From an uncultured Eubacteriales bacterium (lineage in GTDB: Bacteria > Bacillota > Clostridia > Christensenellales > CAG-917): a stretch of DNA of 64,000 nucleotides. The notes under the pieces were generated by a model. It saw nothing but the letters and a program-made list of their open reading frames with translations, was not told where the DNA came from and made no database searches. The stretch lies in NCBI GenBank assembly GCA_900549225.1, contig URNP01000005.1:1-64000 (forward strand). Reading direction: 5' to 3'. Of the stretch, positions 36,332-45,362 are shown in pieces. A program made the translations under genes and the position numbers. Each line of letters begins with the position of its first letter. Positions within the stretch are counted from its first letter, which is position 1.

Positions 36332-37663
36332 ATGTCAAAAATAGCGGTTATAGGTATGGGACAAGGCGGTATGGTTGCCGCCGTTCGTCTTGCAAAGCAA
36401 GGACACGAAGTCACGATTTTTGAGAAGAACAAACGCGGCGAAGTGAGTTACGACTGGCGCGACGACATTCGCGCAGACGTCTTTGAAGCGGCAGGACTTC
36501 CGATGCCTCCTAGTGACGTGTATTGCCAAAAGAGCAAGTGGCTTTTCGTGTCGCCAAACGAGGAGTATTCTTTGCCCGTACCGCCGTGTCCGCCTATGGA
36601 GGAAATCTCCGTTTATCGCACGAAACTTTCCGAGTATTTCGCAACGCTAGCGCAAGAGGCAGGGTGCAAACTCGTGTTTGAAACCGAGGTCAAATCGCTT
36701 GCCGTTCAAAACGACGCAATCGTCGGAGTATGCGCCGAGGGCAAGGAGTAATTGTTCGACCTCGTCATAGACGCAAGCGGAATGCGCTCCCCGTTCAGAG
36801 CGCAAGTTCCCAACAAATTCGAGATTCAGGCGCAACCGAGCAGAAGTGACGTTATGTTCGGCTATCGCGCGTTTTTCAAGAGAGTGGAAGGCACGACTCC
36901 TCGCGATCCCCAAATAAATTCCACGCTCTATCTCAAGCATCTCGGAAGCGTCGGTATAAGTTGGTGCAATCTCAACGAGGACAATCTCGTAGACGTGCTC
37001 ATCGGCAGAGTCGGTGAACTTTCCGACAAAGAAATCGAGTATACCGTTGAGGCGCTCCGTGCAAGCAATCCTATTCTCGGCACTGAACTCGTCAGCGAAA
37101 AGAGGGTGGAAATCTGCTTGCGTATGTCGATTGCAAGAGCGGTGGCAGACGGCTACGTCGCAATCGGCGACAGCGCGTTTATGACCATGCCTTTGATGGG
37201 TAGCGGCATCGAATCGTCTATGAAAGCAGGCAGAATGTTTGCCGACTTCATTGAAGAAAACGAAGTGCAAGAATTTACCGCAAAGAATATGTGGGGATTC
37301 TATCACAAGTATATGACCACGCTCGGCACGGATTTTGCCTTCGTTGACGTACTCAAACGTTGGGCACTTTCGCTCGATCCCAAAACCATAGACTGGGTGT
37401 TTGGCGGAGGTCTTATCGAAAAGAGCGATTTGGCACTCGTCACCACCGATACGAGCGGCGAAAAGCCGAAGTTGAGCGCAAAGTCCATCGTCAAAAAAGT
37501 TTTCTTGCTTTTGGGACATTTCGGACTCGTGTGCAAAGCGGTCGGTTGCCTTACGAGGAGTTTGAAAGCAAAGAATATCGCAAAGAAAATACCTGCCGTT
37601 TACGACGAAAAGAAACTCGCCAAATGGACGAAGAAATACAACAGAATCATTTGCAAAAACTGA
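36332..37663 (+). pseudogene. FAD oxidoreductase (FixC-like) interrupted by one stop codon
   Basis: The reading frame is continuous in homology to the intact paralogue at 20583-21890, from IGMGQGGMVAAVRLAKQG (FAD Rossmann motif) through GYVAIGDSAFMTMPLMGSG to IPAVYDEKKLAKW. A TAA at 36749-36751 (codon 140) interrupts it. The paralogue has Phe there (KFYADLVVD against KE-stop-LFDLVID); a single change from TAT or TAC to TAA is the likely cause. The two halves are 139 and 303 codons, with no frame change between them. It could be a recent pseudogene, a sequencing error, or two chains made by reinitiation at the TTG that follows the stop. Confidence 0.85.
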
Positions 37664-37695
37664 TTTTGAATTGATAATCGCCAAAGTCGAATTAT

Positions 37696-38520
37696 ATGTA
37701 CAAGATTGCTCGCGTCGGATTGCATCACTTTGAAGAGCCGTGTTTATCGGGAGAAAGAGGTAGCGGAACTATCTTTTTTTCGGGTTGCAATCTCAGATGC
37801 CTGTTTTGTCAAAACTATGAGATTTCGCACGAGGGGAAAGGACTCGAAGTCAGCGAAAACGAACTCGTGTCGCTTATGCTTTATCTTCAGGATATAGGCG
37901 CGCACAACGTCAATCTCGTCACACCGTCAAATTACACAAATTTGCTCAAAGATACGCTTAAAGTTGCAAAATCACAACTTAAAATCCCGATTGTGTGGAA
38001 CAGTAGCGGTTACGAAACCGTACAAAATCTCAAAAAATTAGAAGGTTTGGTTGACGTATATTTGCCCGATTTCAAGTATAGCGACAACGACTTGGCGTGG
38101 GAATATTCGCACGCAAAGGGGTATAGACAAGTCGCTTTCGAAGCGATAAAAGAGATGCGCAGACAACAGCCTCACGACGTTTTCGACGAAGAGGGTATGA
38201 TGCAAAAAGGCGTTATCGTAAGACACCTCGTTTTGCCCGAAGCGATTGAAAATACGAAGGGAGTTTTGCAAGATATTGTCCGCATCGACAAGGATACGTT
38301 CGTTTCGCTTATGGGGCAGTATTTCCCCACACCGAACGTAACAAGTCACCCCGTTTTGTCACGCCGCATAACAGAAGATGAGTACGACCAAGCGACGCAA
38401 GCGTTTTTCGATTGCGGATTGCACAACGGCTTTTCTCAAGACCTCGACAGCGCAACGGAAGAGTACGTTCCCGATTTCGATTTGAACGCTTTGCAGACGT
38501 TATTGAATCGCACGAAGTGA
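37696..38520 (+). CDS. Radical SAM protein, PflX type (PFL-activase homologue)
   Basis: 274 residues. The 4Fe-4S cluster motif CNLRCLFCQN is at about residues 32-41, with GSGTIFFSG ahead of it and the SAM-binding strands (VNLVTPSNY, IVWNSSGYE, VYLPDFKY) behind. This is the COG1313 pattern of uncharacterised pyruvate-formate-lyase-activase homologues. The protein substrate is unknown, and no glycyl radical enzyme is in the window. It lies 32 bases after the broken oxidoreductase, without a clear ribosome binding site. Confidence 0.85.
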   Translation: MYKIARVGLHHFEEPCLSGERGSGTIFFSGCNLRCLFCQNYEISHEGKGLEVSENELVSLMLYLQDIGAHNVNLVTPSNYTNLLKDTLKVAKSQLKIPIVWNSSGYETVQNLKKLEGLVDVYLPDFKYSDNDLAWEYSHAKGYRQVAFEAIKEMRRQQPHDVFDEEGMMQKGVIVRHLVLPEAIENTKGVLQDIVRIDKDTFVSLMGQYFPTPNVTSHPVLSRRITEDEYDQATQAFFDCGLHNGFSQDLDSATEEYVPDFDLNALQTLLNRTK

Positions 38521-38587
38521 AAACGGCTTACAAGGTAAAGCGCGAGCGCTTGCGCGTATCATTGTAATTATTATCAAAGGATAAATT

Positions 38588-38866
38588 ATGACCACTTATC
38601 AAATTATTATCACTTGCGTATTTGCGGCTATGTCGTTGCTCGGCTTCGCGATTATGGGCATCGACAAAGCGAAAGCGCAAAACGGAAAATGGCGCGTCAA
38701 AGAAGCCACGTTGTTTGCGGTTGCGATTTTGTGCGGCGCTGTCGGGACGACGATAGGAATGTACGTATTTCGTCACAAAACCAAGCACCGGTATTTTGCG
38801 GTGTTCTTTCCGATTCTTGCGCTCGTAGATATCGCGCTTTACGCCGTGGGTATGTATTTCCTTTGA
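38588..38866 (+). CDS. DUF1294 small membrane protein
   Basis: 92 residues, ATG behind AAAGGA. Three hydrophobic segments and the DUF1294 signature IMGIDKAKAQNGKWRVKE (about 23-40) then GTTIGMYVFRHKTKHRYF. Function unknown in general. Independent of neighbours as far as can be seen. Confidence 0.88.
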   Translation: MTTYQIIITCVFAAMSLLGFAIMGIDKAKAQNGKWRVKEATLFAVAILCGAVGTTIGMYVFRHKTKHRYFAVFFPILALVDIALYAVGMYFL

Positions 38867-38966
38867 TAAAAATAACGCTATCGCAATACAATATCTTGCG
38901 TTTTGACCGTTAAATTCACGCTCGACAACACAATTCGTATTTTTGCAAAAAATTTGTCGAAATCGG

Positions 38967-38995
38967 TTGCGCGATTTTTTCGTTTGTGCTAACAT
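38967..38995 (+). promoter_or_regulatory. Promoter of the uracil permease leader
   Basis: TTGCGC (38967-38972), 17 bases, TAACAT (38990-38995). The expected start near 39002 is 11 bases ahead of the GGAGGG serving the 39-codon ORF. The -10 is weak. Confidence 0.5.
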
Positions 38996-39022
38996 ACTGT
39001 CAAATGTGAATCGGAGGGCAGT

Positions 39023-39142
39023 ATGGTCAGTCGTCTTGTCAAACTCAAGAAAACGCTTTTTCTCGCAGCGGGTGTCGTTGCAAAAGTTGTTTTCTCTTCC
39101 TTTGACGAGTGCCTCATTCCCACCGATTCGATAATTGCCTAA
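39023..39142 (+). CDS. 39-residue putative leader peptide ahead of uracil permease
   Basis: ATG 39023 follows GGAGGG (39013-39018) by four bases and runs 39 codons to TAA 39140-39142. The product begins basic (MVSRLVKLKK) and has a short hydrophobic part (TLFLAAGVVAKVVF). The stop codon is four bases ahead of a strong terminator hairpin, the layout of a transcription-attenuation leader. No run of one amino acid is seen that would name the sensed signal. Confidence 0.55.
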   Translation: MVSRLVKLKKTLFLAAGVVAKVVFSSFDECLIPTDSIIA

Positions 39143-39146
39143 CGTA

Positions 39147-39173
39147 GATGTCCCAAGCGGGCATCTTTTTTTT
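39147..39173 (+). terminator. Attenuator-like terminator upstream of uracil permease
   Basis: GATGTCC (39147-39153) pairs with GGGCATC (39159-39165, one T-G pair), followed by eight T. The right arm can instead pair downstream, GGGCA (39159-39163) with TGCCC (39173-39177), which would break the terminator. A CCCTCGAGGG palindrome lies at 39175-39184. All of this precedes the permease ATG by 60 bases, so it is well placed to control the uraA-upp pair. Confidence 0.75.
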
Positions 39174-39232
39174 GCCCTCGAGGGTGTTAGGCTGTGAGAA
39201 GAGAACGATAAAAATATATAGGAGAAAGACCA

Positions 39233-40957
39233 ATGTCAAAAAACCAACTCGTTTACGACGTCAATGACAAGCCTGCATTCGGCAAAAACCTAGTGTTTGC
39301 ATTCCAACAAGTGCTTGCAATCATGGCTGCAACCATTGCAGTTCCGACCATTATCGGGATTCCCACACAGATTCCTGCCGCAATACTCGGCGCAGGACTC
39401 GGCACGATAGTGTATCTTCTTTTCACAAAATTCAAGAGCCCGGTCATCATTTCGAGTTCGTTCGCATTTTTGAGTTCGCTCTCGACGGCGCTTTGTTTCG
39501 GATATTGCGGAATCATTCTCGGCGGTATCCTTGCAGGACTCGTATACGTCGTTCTGGCGCTGATAATCAAGTTTGCGGGCAGCAAATGGGTTTCAAAACT
39601 CATGCCTCCCGTCATCATCGGACCAACCGTCGCGCTCATCGGCCTTTCCTTGGCAGGCAGCGCAATGGGCGACATTGTTAAGGCAAGCGGCGCAACCGTC
39701 AACGCAAGTTACAACCTCGTTGCGCTCTTGTGCGGACTTGTCACGCTCATCACGATTTGCATCTGCTCCACTCAAAAGAAATTCAAAATGGGACGTCTTA
39801 TCCCGTTCATTCTCGGCATTGCGGCAGGATACGCCGTAGCGGCGTTCTTCTCGATTTTCGGATATGCGTGCCACGTCGAATATCTCAAGATAGTCAACTG
39901 GCAACCCCTCGTGGACAACTTTGCGGCACTCGGCGATTCAACCGCAAGCGTCGGCGCAAAATTCCAATCCTTCCTCAACTATCCCGACTTCGCTCTCATT
40001 GAAGCCATCAAAGAACTCGTCACGGGCAACGTCAGCGAAGCAGTCAAGACCGCAACCAAAGGCGTTGCAACCACGATCACGTGGGCAGGCGTCGGTGAAG
40101 TCGTGCTCGCATTCGTACCCGTCGCGCTTGTCGTTTTTGCAGAACATATCGCAGACCACAAGAACCTCGGCTCTATCATCGGCCGCGACCTCGTCGAAGG
40201 CGAACCCGGTCTTTGCAGAACTCTCCTCGGTGACGGCGTAGGCTCTATGGTCGGCACGGTGTTCGGCATTTGCCCCAACACCACTTACGGTGAATCCGTC
40301 GGTTGCGTGGCAATCACCAAAAACGCGTCCGTATCCACGATTTTCCTTGCGGCTTGCATGTGCATCGTGCTCTCGTTCATAAGTCCTCTTATGGCGTTGC
40401 TCCGCACGATTCCCGCTTGCGTAATGGGCGGCGTATGCCTCACTCTTTACGGTTTCATCGCAGTCAGCGGTCTCAAAATGTTCAAAGACATCAACCTCGG
40501 CGACAACAAAAATCTCTTCACGGTATCCACGATTCTCATCGCAGGTATCGGCGGACTCTCTATTAAGATTCCGTACAAGATTCTCACGAGCGACGTTATC
40601 GGTCAAACCATCAAAGACGGCGCAATCGTGGACGTAATTCTCACCCCTGCGGGAACGGTGGATAAGACCATCACCATCACTTCCATCGCAACCGCGCTCG
40701 TGCTCGGTATCATCATACACGCGATTATCGACGCAATCGAAAAGAAACAGGGCGGCGACGGCAACGAAGAAGAAGCCACGCATGAACCTCAAAGCCTTAT
40801 CACAGGCGCAGTCGCACCCAACGCAACGTTTGAGGTCGGCGTAGACGTCGTCAAAGCGACAGAGGAAAAAGAAAGAGAAGAAGAGGTCGTCGAAGAACTC
40901 CGTGAAGAAGAAAAAGAAATCGAAAACGCTCAATCTTCCGATCGCGACGATAAATAA
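39233..40957 (+). CDS. uraA: Uracil/xanthine permease (NCS2 family)
   Basis: 574 residues, ATG behind AGGAGAAAG. About 14 membrane segments; the NCS2 motifs AEHIADHKNLGSIIGRDL (about residues 303-320) and PNTTYGESVGCVAITKNAS (about 350-368) are clear and favour uracil transport, as does upp next door. Bacterial UraA is about 430 residues. Here a large soluble loop is inserted around residues 225-285 and an acidic tail of about 65 residues (EEEATHEP, KEREEEVVEELREEEKE) is added. Imports uracil by proton symport. Confidence 0.9.
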   Translation: MSKNQLVYDVNDKPAFGKNLVFAFQQVLAIMAATIAVPTIIGIPTQIPAAILGAGLGTIVYLLFTKFKSPVIISSSFAFLSSLSTALCFGYCGIILGGILAGLVYVVLALIIKFAGSKWVSKLMPPVIIGPTVALIGLSLAGSAMGDIVKASGATVNASYNLVALLCGLVTLITICICSTQKKFKMGRLIPFILGIAAGYAVAAFFSIFGYACHVEYLKIVNWQPLVDNFAALGDSTASVGAKFQSFLNYPDFALIEAIKELVTGNVSEAVKTATKGVATTITWAGVGEVVLAFVPVALVVFAEHIADHKNLGSIIGRDLVEGEPGLCRTLLGDGVGSMVGTVFGICPNTTYGESVGCVAITKNASVSTIFLAACMCIVLSFISPLMALLRTIPACVMGGVCLTLYGFIAVSGLKMFKDINLGDNKNLFTVSTILIAGIGGLSIKIPYKILTSDVIGQTIKDGAIVDVILTPAGTVDKTITITSIATALVLGIIIHAIIDAIEKKQGGDGNEEEATHEPQSLITGAVAPNATFEVGVDVVKATEEKEREEEVVEELREEEKEIENAQSSDRDDK

Positions 40958-41003
40958 GTATAAAAACACAACGATATACCAATAAGAATTTGGAGGCAAA
41001 ACA

Positions 41004-41642
41004 ATGAAAGAATACGACAACGTGCACATTCTCGACCACCCGCTCATCAGACACAAAGTGGCAATCATCAGAGATAAGAACACCACGACCAAGCAATTCA
41101 GAGAGGTCATCGGCGAAATCGCAACTCTTATGGCGTTCGAGGCGTTCAAGGACGTGCCCACTCAAACCATAACCGTAGAAACTCCGCTCGAAACGGTTGA
41201 ACAGACCGTCGTCAAAGAAAACTCAATCGCAATCGTGCCCATTCTCCGTGCAGGACTCGGCATGGTTGACGGCGTCCTCACGCTTTTCCCCGCCGCAAAG
41301 GTCGGACATATCGGTATGTACCGCAACGAAGAAACTCTCGAACCTCAAGAGTATTATTGCAAGTTGCCCCAAGGCATCGAGGAGAAAGTCGTTATGCTCG
41401 TCGATCCTATGCTCGCAACGGGCGGTAGTGCCTGCGATGCAATCGCACTTCTCAAAAAGCGCGGTTGCAAACATATCAAATTCCTCGCAATCATCGGCGC
41501 GCCCGAAGGCGTTGAAAAAGTCCACTCCGAACATCCCGACGTAGAAGTTTACGTCTCGACTCTCGATCGTCAACTCAACGAGAACGGGTATATTTTGCCG
41601 GGGTTGGGGGATGCGGGAGATCGCATCTTCGGCACAAAATAA
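41004..41642 (+). CDS. upp: Uracil phosphoribosyltransferase
   Basis: 212 residues, ATG behind GGAGG. PRPP-binding loop VDPMLATGGSA at about residues 133-143 and the uracil-binding C-terminus GYILPGLGDAGDRIFGTK are typical. It converts uracil and PRPP to UMP. Forty-six bases after the uracil permease and probably co-transcribed. Hairpin repeat copy B starts at its stop codon. Confidence 0.96.
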   Translation: MKEYDNVHILDHPLIRHKVAIIRDKNTTTKQFREVIGEIATLMAFEAFKDVPTQTITVETPLETVEQTVVKENSIAIVPILRAGLGMVDGVLTLFPAAKVGHIGMYRNEETLEPQEYYCKLPQGIEEKVVMLVDPMLATGGSACDAIALLKKRGCKHIKFLAIIGAPEGVEKVHSEHPDVEVYVSTLDRQLNENGYILPGLGDAGDRIFGTK

Positions 41643-41742
41643 GACTGCGCTAAATCGCGCCTAACTTCGTCAGAGGCATCCGTCTGCCAACTCATGTACG
41701 CTATGTACATTAGGGTTGTCATTCGGATGCCTCTTTCTCGTT
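41643..41742 (+). repeat. Covarying intergenic hairpin repeat, copy B
   Basis: Outer stem AGAGGCATCCG (41672-41682) with CGGATGCCTCT (41724-41734), perfect. Inner stem ATGTAC (41694-41699) with GTACAT (41705-41710). Compared with copy A, the outer right arm (GGATGCC against GGGTGCC) restores Watson-Crick pairing. Begins at the upp stop. Confidence 0.88.
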
Positions 41743-41774
41743 ATCCATCGATTTATCGCAGTCTTATAGCATGA

Positions 41775-41873
41775 AAAGCAGCGAATAACTTCGTCAACGC
41801 CCGTCCGCTCCAAAATCACGTACTTCTTGTACGTTGGGTTTTGTTTCGGACGGGCGTTTCCTTTGAGCGAAGA
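41775..41873 (+). repeat. Covarying intergenic hairpin repeat, copy C
   Basis: Outer stem AACGCCCGTCCG (41796-41807) with CGGACGGGCGTT (41847-41858), perfect 12 bp but different in sequence from copies A and B. Inner stem CAAAA plus ACGTAC with GTACGT plus TTTTG. Shares the ACTTCGTCA left flank and TTTCCTT right flank. Thirty-odd bases after copy B, so B and C are in tandem. Confidence 0.88.
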
Positions 41874-41936
41874 TATAATCAAACGTTTGCATTTGCTCTT
41901 AAAACAAGGCCGATTGTGTCTTCTTTTTCTTCGTTC

Positions 41937-41965
41937 TTTACAAAATGCGCTCCAAATGGTATAAT
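41937..41965 (+). promoter_or_regulatory. Promoter of the patatin-polA-coaE operon
   Basis: TTTACA (41937-41942), 17 bases, TATAAT (41960-41965); start near 41972 and ATG at 41997. Confidence 0.65.
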
Positions 41966-41996
41966 TGATTATAATAATACTTATATAAGGTTACAA

Positions 41997-42812
41997 ATGA
42001 GCAAAGAAAAACAAAAGTTGGGATTGGTTCTCGAAGGCGGCGGCGTAAAGGGTGCGTATCAAATCGGCGCGCTTATGGCTATAAGAGAACTTATGGTGGA
42101 GTTTGACGGCGTTGTAGGCACGTCCATAGGTGCGATCAACGGCGCAATTTATCTCGAGGGAGGATACCCGAAACTTTTCGACGTATGGAACGAGATAAAA
42201 ACCAACACGGTTTTTGATTTGAGCGACGAGGAACTCGATGCCGTCAAAGACATGGAATTGAGATCTGCGATTTTGAAACTCGTGCTTGAAAAGCGCCTAA
42301 AGACTTTCAAGATGCTCGAAACCTCTTATGAAAAATCGCAAAAGTTTTTTGAAACCATCGTCAACGAGTCGGATATACGCGCCTCGGGCAAGGATTACGG
42401 CTTGGTTGCCTTCAACATAAGCGATATGCAACCGTTTGAAAAGATGATGAGCGAAATCGATGAGGGCAAACTCGTTGATTATATCATAGCGTCGGCAACG
42501 TTCCCGATTTTTCCGCCCAAAGTTATTGACGGCAAAAAGTATATTGACGGCGGCGTGTACGACAATATGCCCGTAAATCTTCTCGTGCGCCACGGCTACG
42601 GCAAGATGCTCGTCATTCGCACCAACGTTGAGAACAAACAGCCAAAGCGCAAAGTCGAGGGCGATCCCGATCTGTTTTATATCGTACCCAAAGAGGATCT
42701 CGGTCCTGCGATGGCGTTCTCCAAGACGAGAATACACGCATATATGCAGATGGGCTACGACGATGCGAAGGAACTTATGGACAACGGACTTCGCGAGTTT
42801 TTGCTCGGCTGA
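41997..42812 (+). CDS. Patatin-like phospholipase/esterase
   Basis: 271 residues from ATG 41997 (AAGG eight bases upstream). Oxyanion loop LEGGGVKGAYQIG (residues about 12-24), nucleophile elbow GTSIG (GxSxG), and the dyad Asp in DGGVYDN. This is the bacterial patatin family (YjjU/RssA like), cytosolic Ser-Asp dyad hydrolases acting on acyl esters; natural substrate unknown. Thirty bases before polA, likely co-transcribed. Confidence 0.9.
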   Translation: MSKEKQKLGLVLEGGGVKGAYQIGALMAIRELMVEFDGVVGTSIGAINGAIYLEGGYPKLFDVWNEIKTNTVFDLSDEELDAVKDMELRSAILKLVLEKRLKTFKMLETSYEKSQKFFETIVNESDIRASGKDYGLVAFNISDMQPFEKMMSEIDEGKLVDYIIASATFPIFPPKVIDGKKYIDGGVYDNMPVNLLVRHGYGKMLVIRTNVENKQPKRKVEGDPDLFYIVPKEDLGPAMAFSKTRIHAYMQMGYDDAKELMDNGLREFLLG

Positions 42813-42842
42813 ATAGGGCAAAGATAAATATAGGTGAAACGT

Positions 42843-45362
42843 ATGGCACAAAACAAGATATTGCTTTTGGACTCAAACTCTCTTATGCATCGCGCATATC
42901 ACGCGCTCCCAAATCTCAAGTCCACCAAGGGGCTTTACACGGGCGCGATATACGGATTTTTGAGCATACTTTTGAAGATAATAAAGGAGCAGAATCCCAC
43001 GCATATAGCGGCGGCGTTCGACCTGCACGGTCCAACCTTCCGTAACGAAATGTACAAGGAGTACAAGGCGACAAGAAAGCCGATGGACGAGGAGTTGCGC
43101 CAGCAAGTCGAGCCGCTCAAAGAACTTATCACGGCAATGGGCATCAAAATCGTGAGTATGCAAGGCTACGAAGGCGACGACATACTCGGCACGCTCTCCA
43201 AGCGTTTTGACGACGATTGCGTTATAGTCACGGGCGACCGCGACAGTTTCCAACTCGTCAGTCCCACGACCAAAGTGTTTTGGACGAAAAAGGGCGTAAG
43301 CGACATAGAAGTGTACGACGTAGACCGTTTGTTGCAAGACGGATTCACCGTGCAGCAATTCATAGATTACAAAGCGTTGAGAGGGGATACCTCTGACAAC
43401 GTCCCCGGCATACCGGGCGTTGGCGAAAAGACCGCAAAGCAACTTTTGGAGCAATTCGGCTCGCTCGAAAACATTTTGGCAAACGCAGACAAAATTCCCG
43501 GCAAACTCGGACAAAACGTCGCAAACAACAAGGAACTCGCGCTTTTGAGCAAGGAACTCGTAACGATAAATTGCAACGTTCCCGTCGAATGTACGCTTGA
43601 CGATATTGCGTTCACGCCCGTTTATTCGAGTGCCGTGAAGCAAAAACTTGCCGAGTTTGAAATCACGTCGCTTGCAAACAGAATGACGTTCGACGATACC
43701 AAAGAGGACGCTATTCCCGTAGCGAAACACGTTGAAAAGAACGTCGTATCGCTCACGAGCGAGGACGAAATCGTCGATGCGGTGAAGGGTGACAGAATCG
43801 CAATCGTCATAGGCAAAAACTTGTCGTTTGCGGTTGATGAAAAGACGGAATACACCGTAAGTTGCGTTGAGGATTTGTTCAGCGAAGGCATAGGTTTCGA
43901 CCAAGCGCTCGAAACGCTCAAACGCCTTGCAAAAGACAGAGAACTCGTATGTTACGACTATAAGAATATGAGCAAAGAATACGGCTTTTCGCAAGAAAAA
44001 TTCTTTGACGTTATGATAGCGGCGCACCTTGCAAGAGGCAGTGCTCCAATAAAAAACATAGAGCAGGTTTTGGGTGCCGACGGCTATGAAATCGGCGCGG
44101 TAGAGTTGCTTGCGGAAAGCGAGAATTTGCGCACTCAACTTGCACAACAAGGACTTAACGAGTTGTTTTTCGACGTTGAACAGCCGCTTTGCGTCGTTTT
44201 GCGCAATATGGAAGAGCGTGGCGTCAGAGTATCTACGGACGTTTTGAAAGCACTTGAGGCAAAGTACGGCGCAATCATTCAAAGGCTCACGGATGAGATA
44301 TTCGCAATCACGGGCGAGCCTTTCAACATAGCATCTCCCAAGCAACTCGGAGAAGTGCTTTTCGACAAACTCGGATTGCCGCACGGCAAGAAAACCAAGA
44401 CGGGTTATTCCGTCAGCGAGGACGTGCTTTCAAACCTTGCAGACAAGCACCCGATAGTCAATCTCGTGCTCGAATATCGCCACTACGCAAAACTTCAATC
44501 CACCTACGTCGTGGGTCTTCAACCGCTCGTCAACAGGGGCAGAATTCACACCGAATTTAACCAATGCATAACGCAGACGGGCAGACTTTCGTCAACCAAT
44601 CCCAATCTTCAGAATATCCCTGCAAGAAGCGACGAGGCAAAGGACATAAAGAGTGCGTTTATCGCAAGCGACGGTTGCGTACTCGTGAGCGCGGACTATT
44701 CTCAAATCGAACTTCGCTTGCTTGCTCATATGAGCGGCGACGAGCAACTCATCGAGGCGTTCAATCACGACAACGATATCCACGCAATCACCGCTTCGCA
44801 AATCCTCGGCATCCCTGTGAGCGAGGTTTCGCCTGCGCAAAGGCGTGACGCAAAAGCCGTCAACTTCGGCATAATTTACGGCATCAGCGGCTTCGGACTT
44901 GCCGAAAACCTGTCCATACCGCAATACAAGGCGAGGGAGTTCATTCAAAACTATTTCGTTATGCACCCAAAGGTGCGCGAGTTTATGGACGGATGCATCG
45001 CCGATGCGCGCGAGAGAGGATATTCTCTGACGATGACGGGCAGACGTCGCAATCTTTCCGACATCAACGCTTCCAACTATATGGTGCGCTCTGCGGCAGA
45101 GCGTATGGCGATGAACACGCCCTTGCAAGGCTCTGCGGCGGACATAATCAAAATCGCAATGATAAACGTCGAAAATCGCCTCAAAGGTATGAAATCCAAG
45201 ATGATTCTTCAAATCCACGACGAACTTATCATCGACGCGGCAAAGGACGAGGAAGAAGAAGTCAAAAAGATTCTCTCTTACGAAATGGAAAACGCCGTTC
45301 GCCTATCCGTACCGCTCGTAGCGGAGGCAAAAGTGGCGGAAAACTGGGGTGAACTCAAATGA
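42843..45362 (+). CDS. polA: DNA polymerase I
   Basis: 839 residues from ATG 42843 (AGGTG upstream; a GTG at 42834 is inside that site). The 5'-3' exonuclease domain occupies about 1-290 (DSNSLMHRAYHAL, GYEGDDILGTL, VTGDRDSFQLV). The 3'-5' exonuclease region lacks the DxE metal site (IAIVIGKNLSF in its place), so proofreading should be absent, as in many Firmicutes. Polymerase motif A DYSQIELR has Asp618, motif B is RRDAKAVNFGIIYG, motif C QIHDE has Asp793. Roles: gap filling and Okazaki fragment processing. Overlaps coaE by four bases. Confidence 0.96.
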   Translation: MAQNKILLLDSNSLMHRAYHALPNLKSTKGLYTGAIYGFLSILLKIIKEQNPTHIAAAFDLHGPTFRNEMYKEYKATRKPMDEELRQQVEPLKELITAMGIKIVSMQGYEGDDILGTLSKRFDDDCVIVTGDRDSFQLVSPTTKVFWTKKGVSDIEVYDVDRLLQDGFTVQQFIDYKALRGDTSDNVPGIPGVGEKTAKQLLEQFGSLENILANADKIPGKLGQNVANNKELALLSKELVTINCNVPVECTLDDIAFTPVYSSAVKQKLAEFEITSLANRMTFDDTKEDAIPVAKHVEKNVVSLTSEDEIVDAVKGDRIAIVIGKNLSFAVDEKTEYTVSCVEDLFSEGIGFDQALETLKRLAKDRELVCYDYKNMSKEYGFSQEKFFDVMIAAHLARGSAPIKNIEQVLGADGYEIGAVELLAESENLRTQLAQQGLNELFFDVEQPLCVVLRNMEERGVRVSTDVLKALEAKYGAIIQRLTDEIFAITGEPFNIASPKQLGEVLFDKLGLPHGKKTKTGYSVSEDVLSNLADKHPIVNLVLEYRHYAKLQSTYVVGLQPLVNRGRIHTEFNQCITQTGRLSSTNPNLQNIPARSDEAKDIKSAFIASDGCVLVSADYSQIELRLLAHMSGDEQLIEAFNHDNDIHAITASQILGIPVSEVSPAQRRDAKAVNFGIIYGISGFGLAENLSIPQYKAREFIQNYFVMHPKVREFMDGCIADARERGYSLTMTGRRRNLSDINASNYMVRSAAERMAMNTPLQGSAADIIKIAMINVENRLKGMKSKMILQIHDELIIDAAKDEEEEVKKILSYEMENAVRLSVPLVAEAKVAENWGELK

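Noticed and set aside
37696..38520. Sulfatase-maturing radical SAM enzyme (partner of the sulfatase at 22435)
   Set aside because: Only one CxxxCxxC cluster motif is seen, without the extra Cys clusters of anSME enzymes; the sequence fits PflX-like proteins better.
42873..44384. 503-codon antisense frame opposite polA
   Set aside because: Shadow frame caused by codon bias; polA motifs are complete on the plus strand and the antisense product has no recognisable domain.
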